DNA of 60,703 nt from Firmicutes bacterium ADurb.Bin080 (lineage in GTDB: Bacteria > Bacillota > Clostridia > Christensenellales > DTU072): the NCBI GenBank assembly GCA_002070965.1, contig MWEH01000108.1:1-60703 (forward strand). The letters run 5' to 3'. This document shows positions 60,606 through 60,703 of the stretch, one piece after another (position 1 is the stretch's first letter; each line of letters opens with the position of its first letter). The notes beneath the pieces are model-generated. The model was not told the origin of the DNA and did not search any database. It was given only the letters and a program-made list of their open reading frames with translations. The position numbers and the translations under genes were made by a program.

Positions 60606-60629
60606 AAAAAACCTAATAAACTGTTAGGT
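60606..60629 (-). terminator. Minus-strand terminator near the right edge
   Basis: ACCTAA (60611-60616) pairs with TTAGGT (60624-60629). Six A residues on the left (60606-60611) become a U-tract on the minus strand. It suggests a convergent minus-strand gene beyond the window. Confidence 0.5.
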
Positions 60630-60703
60630 GTTAATTCTCAAAGTAAATGCAAAATTTAAGATAGTGCTAGATTTTTTGGCATAAATGCAAAAAAAAGGGT
60701 AAA

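Noticed and set aside
1-60703. CRISPR arrays, insertion sequences, phage genes or toxin-antitoxin pairs
   Set aside because: I saw no regularly spaced repeats, no transposase or integrase motifs, and no small paired genes of those kinds.

Overview
The window reads as a chromosomal segment of an AT-rich, Gram-positive-type bacterium of the Bacillota, most likely a Clostridia-like lineage. The basis is strong GGAGG ribosome-binding sites, extended -10 promoters (TGnTATAAT), zinc-type ribosomal proteins S14, L36 and S4, the gene order secY-adk-map-KOW protein-infA-rpmJ-rpsM-rpsK-rpsD-rpoA-rplQ, a Rho with a low-complexity linker, and a TatD-linked radical SAM gene. No phage, insertion sequence, CRISPR array or integrase is visible, so this is core chromosome with a few lineage-specific genes.

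Left part (1-17 kb): a heterodimeric ABC exporter whose first subunit carries an unusual extracytoplasmic insertion of about 400 residues; a divergent PRPP-synthase-like protein; an UPF0173-type metallo-hydrolase; rho; class II fructose-bisphosphate aldolase (minus strand); a TrmN6-like methyltransferase that appears to be leaderless, followed by rsmI; a GH13 alpha-1,6-glucosidase; then gap and leuS on the minus strand.

Middle (17-40 kb): a three-gene MacB/FtsX-type ABC operon headed by a membrane-anchored protein of unknown family; a PlsC-like acyltransferase with a C-terminal zinc ribbon; tyrS; yigZ-ilvE; recX; the metG-tatD-radical SAM-rsmA-symporter cluster; a minus-strand block (unknown protein-AEC transporter, DUF1858 protein-tRNA-Gln, TtcA-like protein-split chromate transporter); and a divergent Crp/Fnr regulator with an alpha/beta hydrolase.

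Right part (40-56.4 kb): the whole S10-spc-alpha ribosomal protein supercluster from rpsJ to rplQ, including secY, adk, map, infA and the short rpmJ. It is driven by a strong promoter with a 5' leader that holds a possible 9-codon leader peptide and a hairpin. A second promoter and a compact structured leader precede rpsM. Several ribosomal proteins differ from the usual form: S3 has a Ser/Thr/Gln-rich insertion in its KH GXXG loop, L24 has a long charged tail, L17 has a central insertion, and L5 and L22 have N-terminal extensions. The window ends with coaX, hom and a secreted or membrane-anchored beta-propeller protein.

No obvious new defence or mobile system is present. The best candidates for undescribed biology are the exporter with the giant extracytoplasmic domain, the unknown protein-MacB-FtsX operon, the remodelled S3 KH loop, and the two ribosomal-operon leaders. 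All functional calls rest on reading motifs and gene order by eye; no database search was run.
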